Assembly: GCF_025153455.1 (NCBI RefSeq)
Contig: NZ_JANZNT010000001.1
Coordinates: 1,116,001 to 1,180,000, forward strand
Reading direction: 5' to 3'
DNA: 64,000 nt
Source of the DNA: Sphingomonas sp. BGYR3
GTDB taxonomy: Bacteria; Pseudomonadota; Alphaproteobacteria; Sphingomonadales; Sphingomonadaceae
Shown: positions 43,569-54,100 of the stretch, in pieces
Layout of the letters: every line of letters begins with the position of its first letter
Numbering within the stretch: position 1 is the first letter of the stretch
Made by a program: the position numbers and the translations under genes
The notes under the pieces: model-generated
The model's input: only the letters and a program-made list of their open reading frames with translations
Databases searched by the model: none
What the model was told of the DNA's origin: nothing

Positions 43569-45248
43569 ATGCCGATGATCCGGTTCCTTGGCCTGTTCGC
43601 TTGTCTCTCTGCCTGGCTGGCCCCGGCGGCGGTTCATGCCGTCGGCCCGCCAAATGCCGATCTGTTGCCGGTCTGCGTTGCCGCGGTGCAGGCCGGGGAT
43701 ACGCCCGATACCATCGTGCAGGCCCCGGCAGACCGGATGACCTGCGGGGAACAGCAGCGCAAGCTGGGTCCCGGCGACTATTGGGCGGTGTCCGGCCCGG
43801 TTGATCGGACGTCCACGGCCGCAGATCCGCTGACCATCTGCATCGCCAGCCTGTGGCAGGGCGATATCGCGCTGACCGTGCTTTACGCCGATGGCCGGCG
43901 CGTCACCCAATCGCTCACCAATCGCGACATCAGCCGGCATATCGAACTCGGCGCGCTGATCGGATGGACCATTCCGGCGCATGATGCGCCCGTGCGCCGG
44001 CTTGTTTGGCGCGTTGACGACAGTGCGAACATGCGCGGTGTCCTGGTCGGGGCGCATGTCATGACGCGGGAAGAGGCGCGGCGCGGCTCGCTGCAAATGG
44101 CGGCGGTCTATGCCGGGTTCGCCGGCCTCGCGATCGCACTGATCGTCTATAACCTCGCCATGTGGGGCGCACTGCGCCACCGGTTCCAGCTGCTCTATTG
44201 CATGATGGTGGCGCTGCTGCTCGGCTATACGCTGTCCTCGTCGGGATTGTTGGCGTGGGCGGTGCCCGACATCGCCAACAATGACCGGATCCGGTTCAAT
44301 CACTTCTTCCTTGCCGCGTCCGCCTCCGCCGCGCTCTTCTTTGCCCGCAGCTATTTCGAACCGCGGGTGATGGACGGCTGGCTCGGCCGGATTCAGCTGT
44401 TCGTGTCGGGCCTGCTGATCCTGGTGGGCGTTGGCTTTACGCCCTTGTCGCACTGGTCGATCCATCTGGCCGACCGGCTGTACACGCTCAGTTTCGGGGC
44501 TGTCATGCTGCTGGCCGGCATGATGCTGTGGGCCAGCTGGGCGCGGCGCAGCCGCTATCGCTGGATGTTCGCCCTTGCCTGGGCAATGCCGATCCTGTCG
44601 GGCACCACGCGGACCATGATCAATCTGGGGCTGCTCCCCTGGAACTTCTGGGCCGACAATTCGACGATCATTGCGATGGCAGCCGAATCGCTGCTGTCGT
44701 CGCTGGCGATCGCCTATCGCATTCACCTGCTCAGCCGGGAACGCGATGCTGCACGGGCCGGCGCGATTGCGGCTCAGCTGCTTGCCGACACCGATCCGCT
44801 GACCGGGCTGCTCAATCGCCGGTCGTTCCTGTCGCGCGCCATCGGTCGGCCAGGCGAGCAGCAGATGATGATCATCGACATCGACCATTTCAAACGGGTC
44901 AACGACACGCTGGGCCATGATGGCGGGGACGAGGTGCTGCGCGTCTTTGCCCGGATGCTTCGCGAGGTGGCGGGGCAAGGATCGCTGGCGGCACGGATCG
45001 GGGGCGAGGAATTCGTGCTGGTGCAGGATGCTGCATCGGCGATCAGCCCCGATGCGGTGCTGGACCGGCTGCGTGCTGCACGGATGCCGTTCGACCTGAC
45101 CGTCACGGCCAGCATCGGTTGCTGCACCGGCCCGCTGTCTGACGAAAAGGACTGGAAATCGCTTTACCGCCGCGCCGACCGCGCGCTGTTCGATGCCAAG
45201 GCTGCCGGGCGCGACCGCGTGCGCAGCGCGCTGGGCGCCGCTGCCTGA
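43569..45248 (+). CDS. Diguanylate cyclase with 7TM sensor (7TMR-DISM type)
   Basis: Inner-membrane GGDEF enzyme making c-di-GMP. Signal peptide (MIRFLGLFACLSAWLAPAAV), an exported beta domain (residues about 28-165, with Cys pairs), seven membrane helices (about 180-385), a short coiled linker and a GGDEF domain at about 410-555. The active site is intact: DTDPLTGLLNRRSF, IDIDHFKRVNDTLGHDGGDE and RIGGEEFVLVQ. No RxxD inhibitory site precedes GGEEF. No phosphodiesterase is adjacent. ATG 43569 chosen; TTG 43560 and ATG 43575 also fit. Confidence 0.92.
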   Translation: MPMIRFLGLFACLSAWLAPAAVHAVGPPNADLLPVCVAAVQAGDTPDTIVQAPADRMTCGEQQRKLGPGDYWAVSGPVDRTSTAADPLTICIASLWQGDIALTVLYADGRRVTQSLTNRDISRHIELGALIGWTIPAHDAPVRRLVWRVDDSANMRGVLVGAHVMTREEARRGSLQMAAVYAGFAGLAIALIVYNLAMWGALRHRFQLLYCMMVALLLGYTLSSSGLLAWAVPDIANNDRIRFNHFFLAASASAALFFARSYFEPRVMDGWLGRIQLFVSGLLILVGVGFTPLSHWSIHLADRLYTLSFGAVMLLAGMMLWASWARRSRYRWMFALAWAMPILSGTTRTMINLGLLPWNFWADNSTIIAMAAESLLSSLAIAYRIHLLSRERDAARAGAIAAQLLADTDPLTGLLNRRSFLSRAIGRPGEQQMMIIDIDHFKRVNDTLGHDGGDEVLRVFARMLREVAGQGSLAARIGGEEFVLVQDAASAISPDAVLDRLRAARMPFDLTVTASIGCCTGPLSDEKDWKSLYRRADRALFDAKAAGRDRVRSALGAAA

Positions 45249-45327
45249 ACCCGGGCATCCCGGCGGACGGTTCCCTTGCCCACGGGCGCCATTCAGGTTA
45301 ATGAATGCGAGATCGGGGAGACGCGCT

Positions 45328-45528
45328 ATGCGCAAGCGGCGGATGATGGGTGTAGCGGTGCTGGCGCTGTTCGCGCTGGTGGCCCTGCGTCAGCCCAATG
45401 CCGATATCCGCATCATCACCCATGATTCGGGCGACACGGCCCCGCACAAGGTGCAGGCGGCACTCGATCTGGGTGTTCTGGCCGTAAATATTCTGGTCAC
45501 CTGGACCGGTCGTCGCATCGCGGGATAA
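45328..45528 (+). CDS. Small membrane protein (66 aa), hypothetical
   Basis: Basic N-terminus MRKRRMMG, hydrophobic VAVLALFALVALR, a polar exported middle (DIRIITHDSGDTAPHKVQ) and a second hydrophobic stretch (AALDLGVLAVNILVTW). GGGGAG lies 7 nt before ATG 45328; ATG 45301 would add 9 residues. No family recognised. Confidence 0.55.
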   Translation: MRKRRMMGVAVLALFALVALRQPNADIRIITHDSGDTAPHKVQAALDLGVLAVNILVTWTGRRIAG

Positions 45529-45626
45529 GCATGCCGCAGCGTCAACTGCGTGCCCGCCACTGAACCGTCGAACCACATGAAAAAGCACGGTTGCACGCCG
45601 GAAATCCGGTGCTTACACCTGTGTCA

Positions 45627-47345
45627 ATGACGGACTTCGACCCCCTGTGGCGCACGCTTTATCGGCATCCGGGACCCTGGGATCAGGCCCTGCCGCCGGC
45701 CACCATGATCGACCTGTTCGACGAAACCGCGCGCGCCAGGGGCCAGGCGCCGCTCATCGATTTCCTGGGCCGGCATTACAGCTATGCCGAAACGCTGGAC
45801 GGGGCGAACCGGGTCGCGGCCGGCCTTTCGCGGATGGGCTATGGCAAGGGCGACCGGATCGGCCTGTTCCTGCCCAACGTGCCCCATTATGTCGCGGCCT
45901 ATTACGGCATCCTCAAACTGGGTGCGACCGTCGTCAATTTCTCGCCGCTCTACACCGTCGACGAACTGGCCGCGCAGGTCGCGGATTCGGGCACGCGGGC
46001 GCTGTTCACCCTGTCGGCCAGCGCGCTGCTGCCCACCGCGCTCAAGGTGCTGGACCGCAGCGGGCTGGAACGCCTGATCGTCGGATCGGTCGCCGGTGCG
46101 CTGCCGATGGCGAAATCCATCCTCTATCGCCTGTTCCGGCAGAGCGAGGTGACGGAAAGGCCGCATGACCCGCGCGTCACCGCCTTTTCCGCACTGATCG
46201 CCAATGACGGACGGCACACCCCGCCCGCCATCGATCCCGAACGCGACATTGCCCTGATCCAATATACCGGCGGCACCACGGGCACGCCCAAGGGGGCGAT
46301 GCTCAGCCACCAGAACCTGTCCGCCAATGCCCGTCAGGTGGCCTGGCTCGACCCGCGGCTGGGCAAGCGGGAGGACCGGGTGCTGGGCGTGCTGCCCATG
46401 TTCCACGTCTTTGCCAATACCTGCGTCCTCAACCGGACCGTGGTGACCGGCGGAGAGATCGTGATGCTGCCCCGGTTCGATGCGGGTCAGGCGCTGGACG
46501 CGATCCAGCGGGCGCGCTGTACCGCCCTGCCCGGCGTGCCGACCATGTACCGCGCGCTGCTGGACCATCCGAAACTGGCGCAGACCAATTTGCGGTCGCT
46601 GGAAATCTGTATCTCCGGCGGCGCGCCGCTTGCCGCCGAGCTGAAGGCGGCGTTCGAGGAAAAGACCGGCGCGCGGGTGATCGAGGGCTATGGCCTGTCG
46701 GAAAGTTCGGGCGTCGTCTCGACCAATCCCTATGACGCGGAAGGCAAGACCGGCACCATCGGCCAGCCGCTGATCGGCACCCGCGTCCGACTGGTCGACA
46801 AGGAAGATCCCACCCGCCCCGCGCCGGAGGGGGAACCGGGCGAGATCGTGGTATGCGGGCCGCAGATCATGTGCGGATACTGGAACCGGCCAGAGGCGGA
46901 CGCAGAGGTGTTCATCGACGATCCCGACACCCGCGTGCCCGGCCGCCACTGGCTGCGCACCGGCGATGTCGGCACGATCGATGCCGACGGATTCATCCGC
47001 ATCGTCGACCGGTTGAAGGACATGATCGCCGTTGGCGGGTTCAAGGTGTTCCCCAGCCAGATCGAGGCATTGCTGTATCACCACCCGGCCGTGAAGGAGA
47101 CGCTGGTGATCGGCCTGCCCGACGCGTATCTGGGCGAGCGGCCGCACGCCTATGTCACGCTGCACCCGGAGGCGGAGCCGATCGACGGCGCGGCGCTGCG
47201 CGACTGGCTGAACCCGCAGCTGGGCAAGCATGAGCGCGTGGCCGAAGTGATCGTGCGCCTGACCCTGCCCAAGACGATGATTGGCAAACTGAGCCGCAAG
47301 GACCTGGTCGCCGAGGTGATGGCAGAGGCGGCGGCGCGCGGCTGA
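45627..47345 (+). CDS. Long-chain fatty acid-CoA ligase (AMP-dependent synthetase)
   Basis: Adenylate-forming acyl-CoA synthetase, 572 residues. AMP-binding P-loop IQYTGGTTGTPKGAMLSHQN, A5 motif EGYGLSESSGVVSTN, A7/A8 RTGDVGTIDADGFIRIVDRL and KDMIAVGGFKVFPSQIEALL, and the catalytic Lys in A10 PKTMIGKLSRKDL. It resembles the FadD / pimeloyl-CoA-ligase-like group. ATG 45627 is preferred over GTG 45621 and TTG 45591. It leads a compact run into xseB, ispA and coaD, although 48 nt separates it from xseB. Confidence 0.9.
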   Translation: MTDFDPLWRTLYRHPGPWDQALPPATMIDLFDETARARGQAPLIDFLGRHYSYAETLDGANRVAAGLSRMGYGKGDRIGLFLPNVPHYVAAYYGILKLGATVVNFSPLYTVDELAAQVADSGTRALFTLSASALLPTALKVLDRSGLERLIVGSVAGALPMAKSILYRLFRQSEVTERPHDPRVTAFSALIANDGRHTPPAIDPERDIALIQYTGGTTGTPKGAMLSHQNLSANARQVAWLDPRLGKREDRVLGVLPMFHVFANTCVLNRTVVTGGEIVMLPRFDAGQALDAIQRARCTALPGVPTMYRALLDHPKLAQTNLRSLEICISGGAPLAAELKAAFEEKTGARVIEGYGLSESSGVVSTNPYDAEGKTGTIGQPLIGTRVRLVDKEDPTRPAPEGEPGEIVVCGPQIMCGYWNRPEADAEVFIDDPDTRVPGRHWLRTGDVGTIDADGFIRIVDRLKDMIAVGGFKVFPSQIEALLYHHPAVKETLVIGLPDAYLGERPHAYVTLHPEAEPIDGAALRDWLNPQLGKHERVAEVIVRLTLPKTMIGKLSRKDLVAEVMAEAAARG

Positions 47346-47393
47346 ACGCTTCCCCGGTTGCAAGCTGCCGGGGGCTGCCGCATAGCTGCCGCC

Positions 47394-47639
47394 ATGGCCG
47401 AGGACACCCAAGTCGCGCAGCTCTCGTTCGAAGACGCGCTGAAAGAACTGGAACGGATCGTTACCCAGCTGGAAAGCGGCGACGTGCCGCTGGACCGCGC
47501 GATCGACCTGTATCAACAGGGCGATGCCCTGCGCCGCCAGTGCGCGGAACGACTGGAGCGCGCGCAGATGCGAATCGAGGCGGTGCGCGCCGGGGCCGAT
47601 GGCCAGCCGACGGGCACTCAGCCCTTCAACGCAGGATAA
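47394..47639 (+). CDS. xseB: Exodeoxyribonuclease VII small subunit XseB
   Basis: Small subunit of exonuclease VII, 81 residues, with the signature LSFEDALKELERIVTQLESG and VPLDRAIDLYQQGDALRRQC forming the helical pair that binds XseA. The adjacent ispA gene is its classical neighbour (xseB-ispA-dxs), though dxs is not in the window. ATG 47394 chosen; upstream frame to 47358 has no ribosome site. Confidence 0.93.
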   Translation: MAEDTQVAQLSFEDALKELERIVTQLESGDVPLDRAIDLYQQGDALRRQCAERLERAQMRIEAVRAGADGQPTGTQPFNAG

Positions 47640-47647
47640 TCCACGCC

Positions 47648-48547
47648 ATGGGGGGGATGACACCGTTGCTCGCCGCCGCGCTGGGGGATGTGGGCGAGGA
47701 AATGGACCGGCAGTTCGACCGGCTGTTGCCCGTGCCGGACGATGCCCGTGCCAGCCTGTATCAGGCGATGCGCCACGCCAGCATCGGCGGCGGCAAGCGG
47801 TTGCGCCCGCTGCTGGTCTTTGCCACCGGCCGGCTGTTCGGCGTCGACCGGCGCTGCATGGCCCGCGCTGCGCTGGCGATCGAGGCGATCCATGTCTATT
47901 CCCTGATCCACGACGATCTGCCCGCGATGGACGATGACGACATGCGCCGGGGCAAGCCGACGGTGCACAAGGCATTTGACGAGGCGACGGCGATCCTGGC
48001 CGGCGACTGCCTGCACGATCTCGCCTTCGACGTGCTGGCGCATGAGGATACCCATGCCGATCCGTTCGTCCGGGTCGAACTGATCGCCGATCTGGCCCGC
48101 GCCGCCGGCCCCGCCGGCATGGGCGGCGGACAGATGATGGACCTGAAGGCGGAAGAGACAACGTTCGACCTGCCCACCGTCACCCGGCTTCAGGCGATGA
48201 AGACCGGCGCCCTGATCTCCGCCTCGGTCGAGGCGGGGGCCATCTTGGGCCGGGTTCCGGTCGAGGGGCGCACCGGCCTTCGCGGCTATGCCCGCGACAT
48301 CGGCCTTGCGTTCCAGATCGCGGATGATCTTCTGGACGTCGAGGGGGACGAGGAAGCGGCCGGCAAGAAGCTGCGCAAGGATGGCGAGGCGGGCAAGGAA
48401 ACCTTCCTCTCCCTGCTCGGCATCGACCGAGCCCGCGAACAGGCCCGGCTGCTGGTCGATCAGGCGATCGCGCATCTCCACGCCCATGGCCCCGAAGCGG
48501 ACCTGCTGCGCGACATCGCCCGCTACGTGCTGGAACGCGACCGGTGA
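47648..48547 (+). CDS. ispA: Farnesyl diphosphate synthase / polyprenyl synthetase IspA
   Basis: Condenses IPP with DMAPP and GPP in isoprenoid synthesis; 299 residues. First Asp-rich motif YSLIHDDLPAMDDDDMRRG, second FQIADDLLDVEGD, and GGGKRLRPLL for IPP binding. ATG 47648 lies 8 nt after xseB; ATG 47657 also possible. Its TGA overlaps the GTG start of coaD. Confidence 0.93.
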   Translation: MGGMTPLLAAALGDVGEEMDRQFDRLLPVPDDARASLYQAMRHASIGGGKRLRPLLVFATGRLFGVDRRCMARAALAIEAIHVYSLIHDDLPAMDDDDMRRGKPTVHKAFDEATAILAGDCLHDLAFDVLAHEDTHADPFVRVELIADLARAAGPAGMGGGQMMDLKAEETTFDLPTVTRLQAMKTGALISASVEAGAILGRVPVEGRTGLRGYARDIGLAFQIADDLLDVEGDEEAAGKKLRKDGEAGKETFLSLLGIDRAREQARLLVDQAIAHLHAHGPEADLLRDIARYVLERDR

Positions 48548-49059
48548 GCGCCCCCCGCACCGGCGTTTATCCCGGCACCTTCGACCCGATCACGCTGGGT
48601 CACATGGACATCATCCGGCGCGGGGCCAAACTGGTTGATCGGCTGGTTATCGGCGTCACGACCAATCCGTCCAAGAACCCGATGTTCAGTGTCGATGAAC
48701 GCATGGCGATGGTGCGGCGAGAGGTTGCCGGGATCGAAGGCGACATCGAAGTCGTCAGTTTCGATTCGCTGCTGATGGACTTTGCCGAGCGGGAGGGCGC
48801 GGGGATCATCGTGCGCGGCCTGCGCGCCGTCGCCGATTTCGAATATGAATATCAGATGGCGGGCATGAATCAGCAGATCAACAACCGCATCGACACTGTC
48901 TTCCTGATGGCCGATGTCGCGTTGCAGCCGATTGCCAGCCGCCTGGTCAAGGAAATCGCGCTGTTTGGGGGGCCGATCAACCGCTTTGTCACCCCGGCCG
49001 TGGAGGCAGAGGTCGTCGCCCGGGTGGACAGCATCGGGCGCAAGGGCAGCCGCGCCTGA
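48544..49059 (+). CDS. coaD: Pantetheine-phosphate adenylyltransferase CoaD
   Basis: Penultimate enzyme of CoA synthesis (ATP + 4'-phosphopantetheine to dephospho-CoA). 171 residues. Nucleotidyltransferase motif VYPGTFDPITLGHMDIIRRG, then REGAGIIVRGLRAVADFEYE and ASRLVKEIALFGG. It begins with GTG 48544, overlapping the ispA stop by 4 nt. Confidence 0.95.
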   Translation: MSAPRTGVYPGTFDPITLGHMDIIRRGAKLVDRLVIGVTTNPSKNPMFSVDERMAMVRREVAGIEGDIEVVSFDSLLMDFAEREGAGIIVRGLRAVADFEYEYQMAGMNQQINNRIDTVFLMADVALQPIASRLVKEIALFGGPINRFVTPAVEAEVVARVDSIGRKGSRA

Positions 49060-49124
49060 TGGCATTGGACTAAGCGCGGAATTGGGCTAAGCCGCGCCGG
49101 ATTATCCGGCCAGTCGGGGTTTGC

Positions 49125-49817
49125 ATGCGTTTTCTTTCCGTCCTGTTCCTCTCCCTGGCGACCCTCTGGGCGACCCCCGCTTCGGCGCAGCAGCAGCTTT
49201 TGGTGCCCAGCAATCGTCCCCCTGCCCCGTCGACGACGGACAAGGAAAACCTCTGGATCCTCGATCTGTCGACCGGCGGGCGCGTCACTATCTGGCTGCG
49301 GTCGGACGTTGCGCCAAAGCATGTCGAGCGGATCAAGACGCTGACCCGGCAGAAATTCTATGACGGCCTTGTCTTTCACCGCGTGATCGACGGTTTCATG
49401 GCACAGGGCGGCGATCCCAAGGGCGACGGCACGGGCGGATCGGAGCTGCCGGACCTGGAAAAGGAATTCAATTACCTGCCCCACGTCCGCGGTGCCGTGT
49501 CCGCGGCCCGCCCCGGCGCGCCGCAGGGCGCACCGGCGGAAATCGTGGCAAAGGCCGAAAATGGCGCGAACAGCCAGTTCTTCATCATGCTGGCCCCCCG
49601 CCTGTCGCTGGACCGGGATTATACCGTGTTCGGCCGCGTGCTGGAGGGGATGCAATATGTCGATTCCATCCCGCGCGGCGAGCCGCCGGCCCAGCCTGCC
49701 CGCATCGTTCATGCCTGGATCGCGGCGGACAATCCCCCGCCCTATCAGGCGGATCAGACAAAGGCAGCGGTGCCGAACGAGGATGCCGACTTGGTAATCC
49801 CGCCCGCCGGCAACTGA
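49125..49817 (+). CDS. Exported peptidyl-prolyl cis-trans isomerase (cyclophilin)
   Basis: Periplasmic cyclophilin of 230 residues with signal peptide MRFLSVLFLSLATLWATPAS. Core motifs FYDGLVFHRVIDGFMAQGGD, GTGGSELPDLEKEF, SQFFIMLAPRLSLDRDYTVF and GRVLEGMQYVDSI are present. The usual Trp for cyclosporin binding is not seen, as expected for bacterial forms. It lies between coaD and queA. Confidence 0.93.
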   Translation: MRFLSVLFLSLATLWATPASAQQQLLVPSNRPPAPSTTDKENLWILDLSTGGRVTIWLRSDVAPKHVERIKTLTRQKFYDGLVFHRVIDGFMAQGGDPKGDGTGGSELPDLEKEFNYLPHVRGAVSAARPGAPQGAPAEIVAKAENGANSQFFIMLAPRLSLDRDYTVFGRVLEGMQYVDSIPRGEPPAQPARIVHAWIAADNPPPYQADQTKAAVPNEDADLVIPPAGN

Positions 49818-49833
49818 ACCGGTTCCCTGACCG

Positions 49834-50868
49834 ATGAAGGTCGACGCCTTCGATTTTGAACTGCCGAATGATCGGATCGCGCTGCGCCCGGCCGAGCCGC
49901 GCGATGCCGCGCGGATGCTGGTGCTGGACGGCGATGCGACGCTGGACTTGGGCGTGGCCGATCTGCCCCGGATGCTGCGTGCCGGTGACCTGATGGTGTT
50001 CAACGACACCCGCGTCATCCCCGCCCAGCTGGAGGGGATGCGCGGCGATGCCCGGATCGGCGCGACCTTGCACAAACGCGAAGGGCCGCGTCGCTGGCGC
50101 GCCTTTGTCCGCAATGCCCGGCGTGTCCGCGACGGCGACCGGATCGATTTCGCAGCGGGCGTCACCGCCATTGCCGGCGAGCGGGGCGAGGATGGCAGCC
50201 TGGCCCTTGAGTTCGAGGGGACGGAGCCGGTCGAACTGCTGCTGGAACGGGCGGGCACGGTGCCGCTGCCGCCCTATATCGCGTCAAAGCGCGCGATCGA
50301 CGATCGCGACCGGGCGGATTACCAGACGATGTTCGCGCGGGAGGCGGGTGCCGTGGCCGCGCCCACCGCGTCGCTGCACTTCACGCCCGCGCTGATGGAC
50401 GCCATTGCCGCGGCGGGGATCGAAACCGCCACCCTGACGCTGCACGTCGGGGCTGGCACCTTCTTGCCGGTCAAGGCGGACGATACCGACGATCACCGGA
50501 TGCATGCCGAATGGGGCCGCATCGACGCCGCGACGGCCGACCGGATGAATGCGGTCCGCGCGCGCGGCGGGCGCATCATCGCGGTCGGCACGACCAGCCT
50601 TCGCCTCATCGAAAGCGCCGCCGGCCCGGACGGGATCATCCGTCCGTTCGAAGGCGACACGGCGATCTTCATCACCCCCGGCTACACCTTTCGCGGCATC
50701 GACGGGCTGATGACCAATTTCCACCTGCCCCGGTCGACGCTGTTCATGCTGGTATCGGCGCTGATGGGGCTGGATCGGATGCAGGCAGCCTATGCCCATG
50801 CCATTGCATCGGGGTACCGCTTCTATTCCTATGGCGATGCCAGCCTGTTGCTGCCGCCCCGCGCCTGA
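49834..50868 (+). CDS. queA: tRNA preQ1(34) S-adenosylmethionine ribosyltransferase-isomerase QueA
   Basis: Transfers the ribosyl of SAM to preQ1 in tRNA, giving epoxyqueuosine. 344 residues. [73 protein letters not shown] and [20 protein letters not shown] are family signatures. It starts 16 nt after the cyclophilin. tgt, usually next to queA, lies 9 kb downstream beyond the receptor/halogenase locus. Confidence 0.95.
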   Translation: MKVDAFDFELPNDRIALRPAEPRDAARMLVLDGDATLDLGVADLPRMLRAGDLMVFNDTRVIPAQLEGMRGDARIGATLHKREGPRRWRAFVRNARRVRDGDRIDFAAGVTAIAGERGEDGSLALEFEGTEPVELLLERAGTVPLPPYIASKRAIDDRDRADYQTMFAREAGAVAAPTASLHFTPALMDAIAAAGIETATLTLHVGAGTFLPVKADDTDDHRMHAEWGRIDAATADRMNAVRARGGRIIAVGTTSLRLIESAAGPDGIIRPFEGDTAIFITPGYTFRGIDGLMTNFHLPRSTLFMLVSALMGLDRMQAAYAHAIASGYRFYSYGDASLLLPPRA

Positions 50869-50924
50869 CCTGAAACCAGACCCCAACTCAGACAAATCTA
50901 AAACCGGCGATATTTAGTTCTAAA

Positions 50925-50944
50925 ATAATCATATATATGATTAT
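50925..50944. repeat. AT-only 20-bp perfect palindrome
   Basis: ATAATCATATATATGATTAT, self-complementary over all 20 bases, in the 275-nt gap between queA and the TonB receptor. Shorter arms AAACCGG (50901-50907) and CCGGTTT (50963-50969) flank it. Composition is extreme for this genome. A regulator site, a cruciform-forming element or a UP-like element are all possible. Confidence 0.85.
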
Positions 50945-51003
50945 AAACGGTCAGATGTATAACCGGTTTTGAACAGTTCCGGTCGAAATCCCACATTGTC
51001 GGA

Positions 51004-51064
51004 TTGACAACGTAGGACAAATTGTTACCGCGGCGCTTGACAGTCATTGTGACTGTGATACCGC
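51004..51064 (+). promoter_or_regulatory. Tandem promoter-like elements of the TonB receptor
   Basis: TTGACA-N16-TACCGC occurs twice with a 33-nt period: 51004-51031 and 51037-51064. TTGACA is a consensus -35; TACCGC is a poor -10 but identical in both. The second copy overlaps the LacI-type operator. They lie 80-140 nt upstream of the receptor ATG. Confidence 0.5.
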
Positions 51065-51069
51065 TAACA
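51056..51069. promoter_or_regulatory. LacI-family operator (TGATACCGCTAACA)
   Basis: Fits TGnTAnCGnTAnCA, the dyad with central CG recognised by many LacI/GalR regulators. It lies 75 nt upstream of the receptor ATG. The regulator is likely the LacI-family gene at 61338-62369. Confidence 0.6.
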
Positions 51070-51143
51070 GCGTGGATCGCGTGATTCACCGGTATCTTTA
51101 ACAACGGCGGGACACGCATCCGGCCGATTTTAGGAGGGGGAAT

Positions 51144-54100
51144 ATGAAGCAGTTCTCGCTGTCCACGGCGTTGGTCCGTTCTGCGTCGGTCATTGCCGTC
51201 GCCGCCAGCCTCGCCGTTCCGACCATTGCATCCGCCCAGGAAGCTGATCCCGCCGCGACCAGCCAGGATCAGACCGATGAAGACATCGTCATCGTCGGCG
51301 TCCGCGCATCGATCAACCGGGCCATCGACATCAAGCGTAATTCCGCCGGCGTCGTCGACGCGATCTCGGCCGAAGACATCGGCAAGTTTCCCGACACCAA
51401 CCTCGCTGAATCGCTGCAGCGGATCACCGGCGTGTCGATCAACCGCGTGAACGGTGAAGGCTCGCAGGTCGCGGTCCGCGGCTTCTCTGGCGGTTTCAAC
51501 CTGGTCACGATCAACGGCCGCCAGCTGCCGGCATCTAACGTCGATACCAGCGCCGGCAACGCCTTTGCCCGCGGCACTGGCCGTTCCTTCGATTTCCAGA
51601 ATCTCGCCTCGGAAGGCGTCAGCGCGCTTGAGGTTTACAAGACCGGCCGCGCCAGCGTGCCGTCGGGCGGCATCGGCGCTGCCATCAACATCGTGACGCG
51701 CAAGCCGCTCGATTCGCGCGAAACCGGCTTTTCCGGCTCGATCGGCGCCAAGGCGCTGTACGATGTGTCGATGAGCGATGCGGAAAACGACCGCAGCCAC
51801 ATCACCCCGGAACTGTCCGGCCTACTGAACTGGAGCAACCCGGACGGCACCTTTGGCGCGACCCTGTTCGGCAGCTATCAGCTGCGCAACTCGGCGTCGG
51901 TTCAGGCGAACCCGAACTACTGGAACATCGTGCCGCTGAACGAATTCCTGAATTCGGGCACCTATGTGAACGCCAACACGGTCATCGAAAACCGGCCGAC
52001 CACTTCGTTCGTTCAGATCCCGAACGACAGCCGCTATCAGTTCTCGGAAAACCGCCGCGAACGCATCAACGCGCAGGGCGTCGTTCAATTCCGCCCGTCC
52101 GACTCGCTCGATCTGAGCATCGACGCGCTGTATGCCAGCAACTCGCTGCAGGAAGACCGCAGCGAGCAGACCAACTGGTTCCAGCGGCCGTTTGGCCGCA
52201 TCCGGTTCGATGGCGACCCGCAGATGCAGTCAGCGATCTTCCTTCAGGAAGCGATCCAGGCCGACAAGGGCTATGAGCAGCAGGCTTTTGCCACCAAGAC
52301 CGAGCTCTACTCGGTCGGCGGCAACGCCAAGTGGGAAGTGGCCGACAATCTCAGCGTGATCGTCGATGGCTATCATTCGAAGTCGGTGTCGAACCCGAAC
52401 AACCCCAACGGCACCTCTGCCACGCTGGTGGCAATCGGCGCGCCGGTGCGGTCCAGCCATTCGCTGACCTATGTCGACGGTTTCCCGCAGCAGGCCGAAA
52501 CCATCAACGACTGCACCAATCGCGGCGGCAACTGCAACAACACGCTTGACCTGGCCGATCTCGGCTCGCAGGTCGGCCGCACCGTCACCTCGCGTCAGGA
52601 ACAGCGGATCAACGGCGCAACCGCCCGCCTCGCCTGGGATTTCGGTGAAGGCAGCCGGTTCGATTTCGGCGGCCAGTATGTCGATTCCAAGATGCGCTCG
52701 ACCTCTCAGCAGACGACGCAGACCCTTGGCGACTGGGGCATCACCGATACCGGCCTCATCAACCAGATCGCGGGCGATCTGGTCAGCACCTACTGCCTGA
52801 CCTGCAAGTTCGATGCGTTCAACCCCGGCTCGACCGGTTCGGCGCTGATCGCGTTCCGCGGCAATGCCGTCGATCTCAACAACGTGCTCAGCCCCTATTA
52901 TGCGCAGCGGGGCAAGCCCGTCGGTCCGAACCCGCCGTCGGACGATACGGTCGCTGAAAAGACCTGGGCCGTGTTCGGTCAGATGACGTGGAACGGCGAA
53001 ATCGCCGGCCGCCGCGCCAGCGCCGTGATCGGCGTGCGCTACGAACAGACCGATGTCCGTTCGGTGGGTATCCAGGCGATCCCGTCCGCCATCCGCTGGG
53101 CGGCCGACAACGACTTCTTCGTCGATGCCGGCGGTGCCGGGTCGGAAGTGGTCGGCACCGGCAGCTATGAAAACCTGCTGCCGTCGCTCGATTTCAACAT
53201 CGACATCGTCGAAAACCTGGTCGGCCGCGTGTCGTTCAGCAAGACGCTGGCCCGCGCGGATTATGGCAACCTGTTCGCTACCGCGAGCGCCTTTGCCCCG
53301 CCGCGTCCCACCGCGACGGGCGGCGTGCCGACCGGCAGCTCGCAGAACCCCGCCCTGCTGCCGCTGCTGTCGGACAATTTCGACGTGTCGCTGGAATGGT
53401 ATTACAAGCCGTCGAGCTTCATCTCGGTCGGTTTCTTTGACAAGCGCGTCCGCAACTTCATCGGCACCGGCGTTGAAAACCGGAACCTGTTCGGGCTGCG
53501 CGATCCCAGCTCGGGGACGGCGGGCACGCGTTCGGGCCAGGCGCTCGATTTCCTGCGCGCCAATAATTACGACGTGTCGGACATCAACCTGTTCTCGTAC
53601 ACGGCGCTGCTGGTCCAGAACAACGGCAACGCGGCAGCAGCCACGGCGGCGTTCAATTCCAACTATGCCAATGGCGCGCTGAACGATGCGTTCGTCAACG
53701 CACTGCTGGCACAGGTCGATGTGGTGGCGGCTGCCAACGATCCGCTGTTCAACTTTGCGGTGTCTCAGCCGATCAACAACCGCGAAGGCCGGATCAACGG
53801 CTTTGAAGTGGCCTGGACGCACTTCTTCGGGAACAGCGGCTTCGGCTTTGCTGCGTCGTACACCAAGGTGAACGGCGACGTGAATGTCGATCCCTATGCC
53901 AACCCGAACGAGAACGTGTTCGCGCTGACCGGCCTTGGCGACAGCGCCAACCTGACCGGCATTTACGACAAGAACGGCCTGTCGGCCCGCGTGTCGTACA
54001 ACTGGCGCGACAAGTTCCTGACGGCGACCAACCAGGGCGCGAACCGCAACCCGCTGTTCACGGCCGCGTTCGGCACGTTGGATGCGAACATCAGCTACGA

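Noticed and set aside
45624..48161. 845-codon minus-strand frame across acyl-CoA ligase, xseB and ispA
   Set aside because: Spans three recognised genes in antisense; no domain content.
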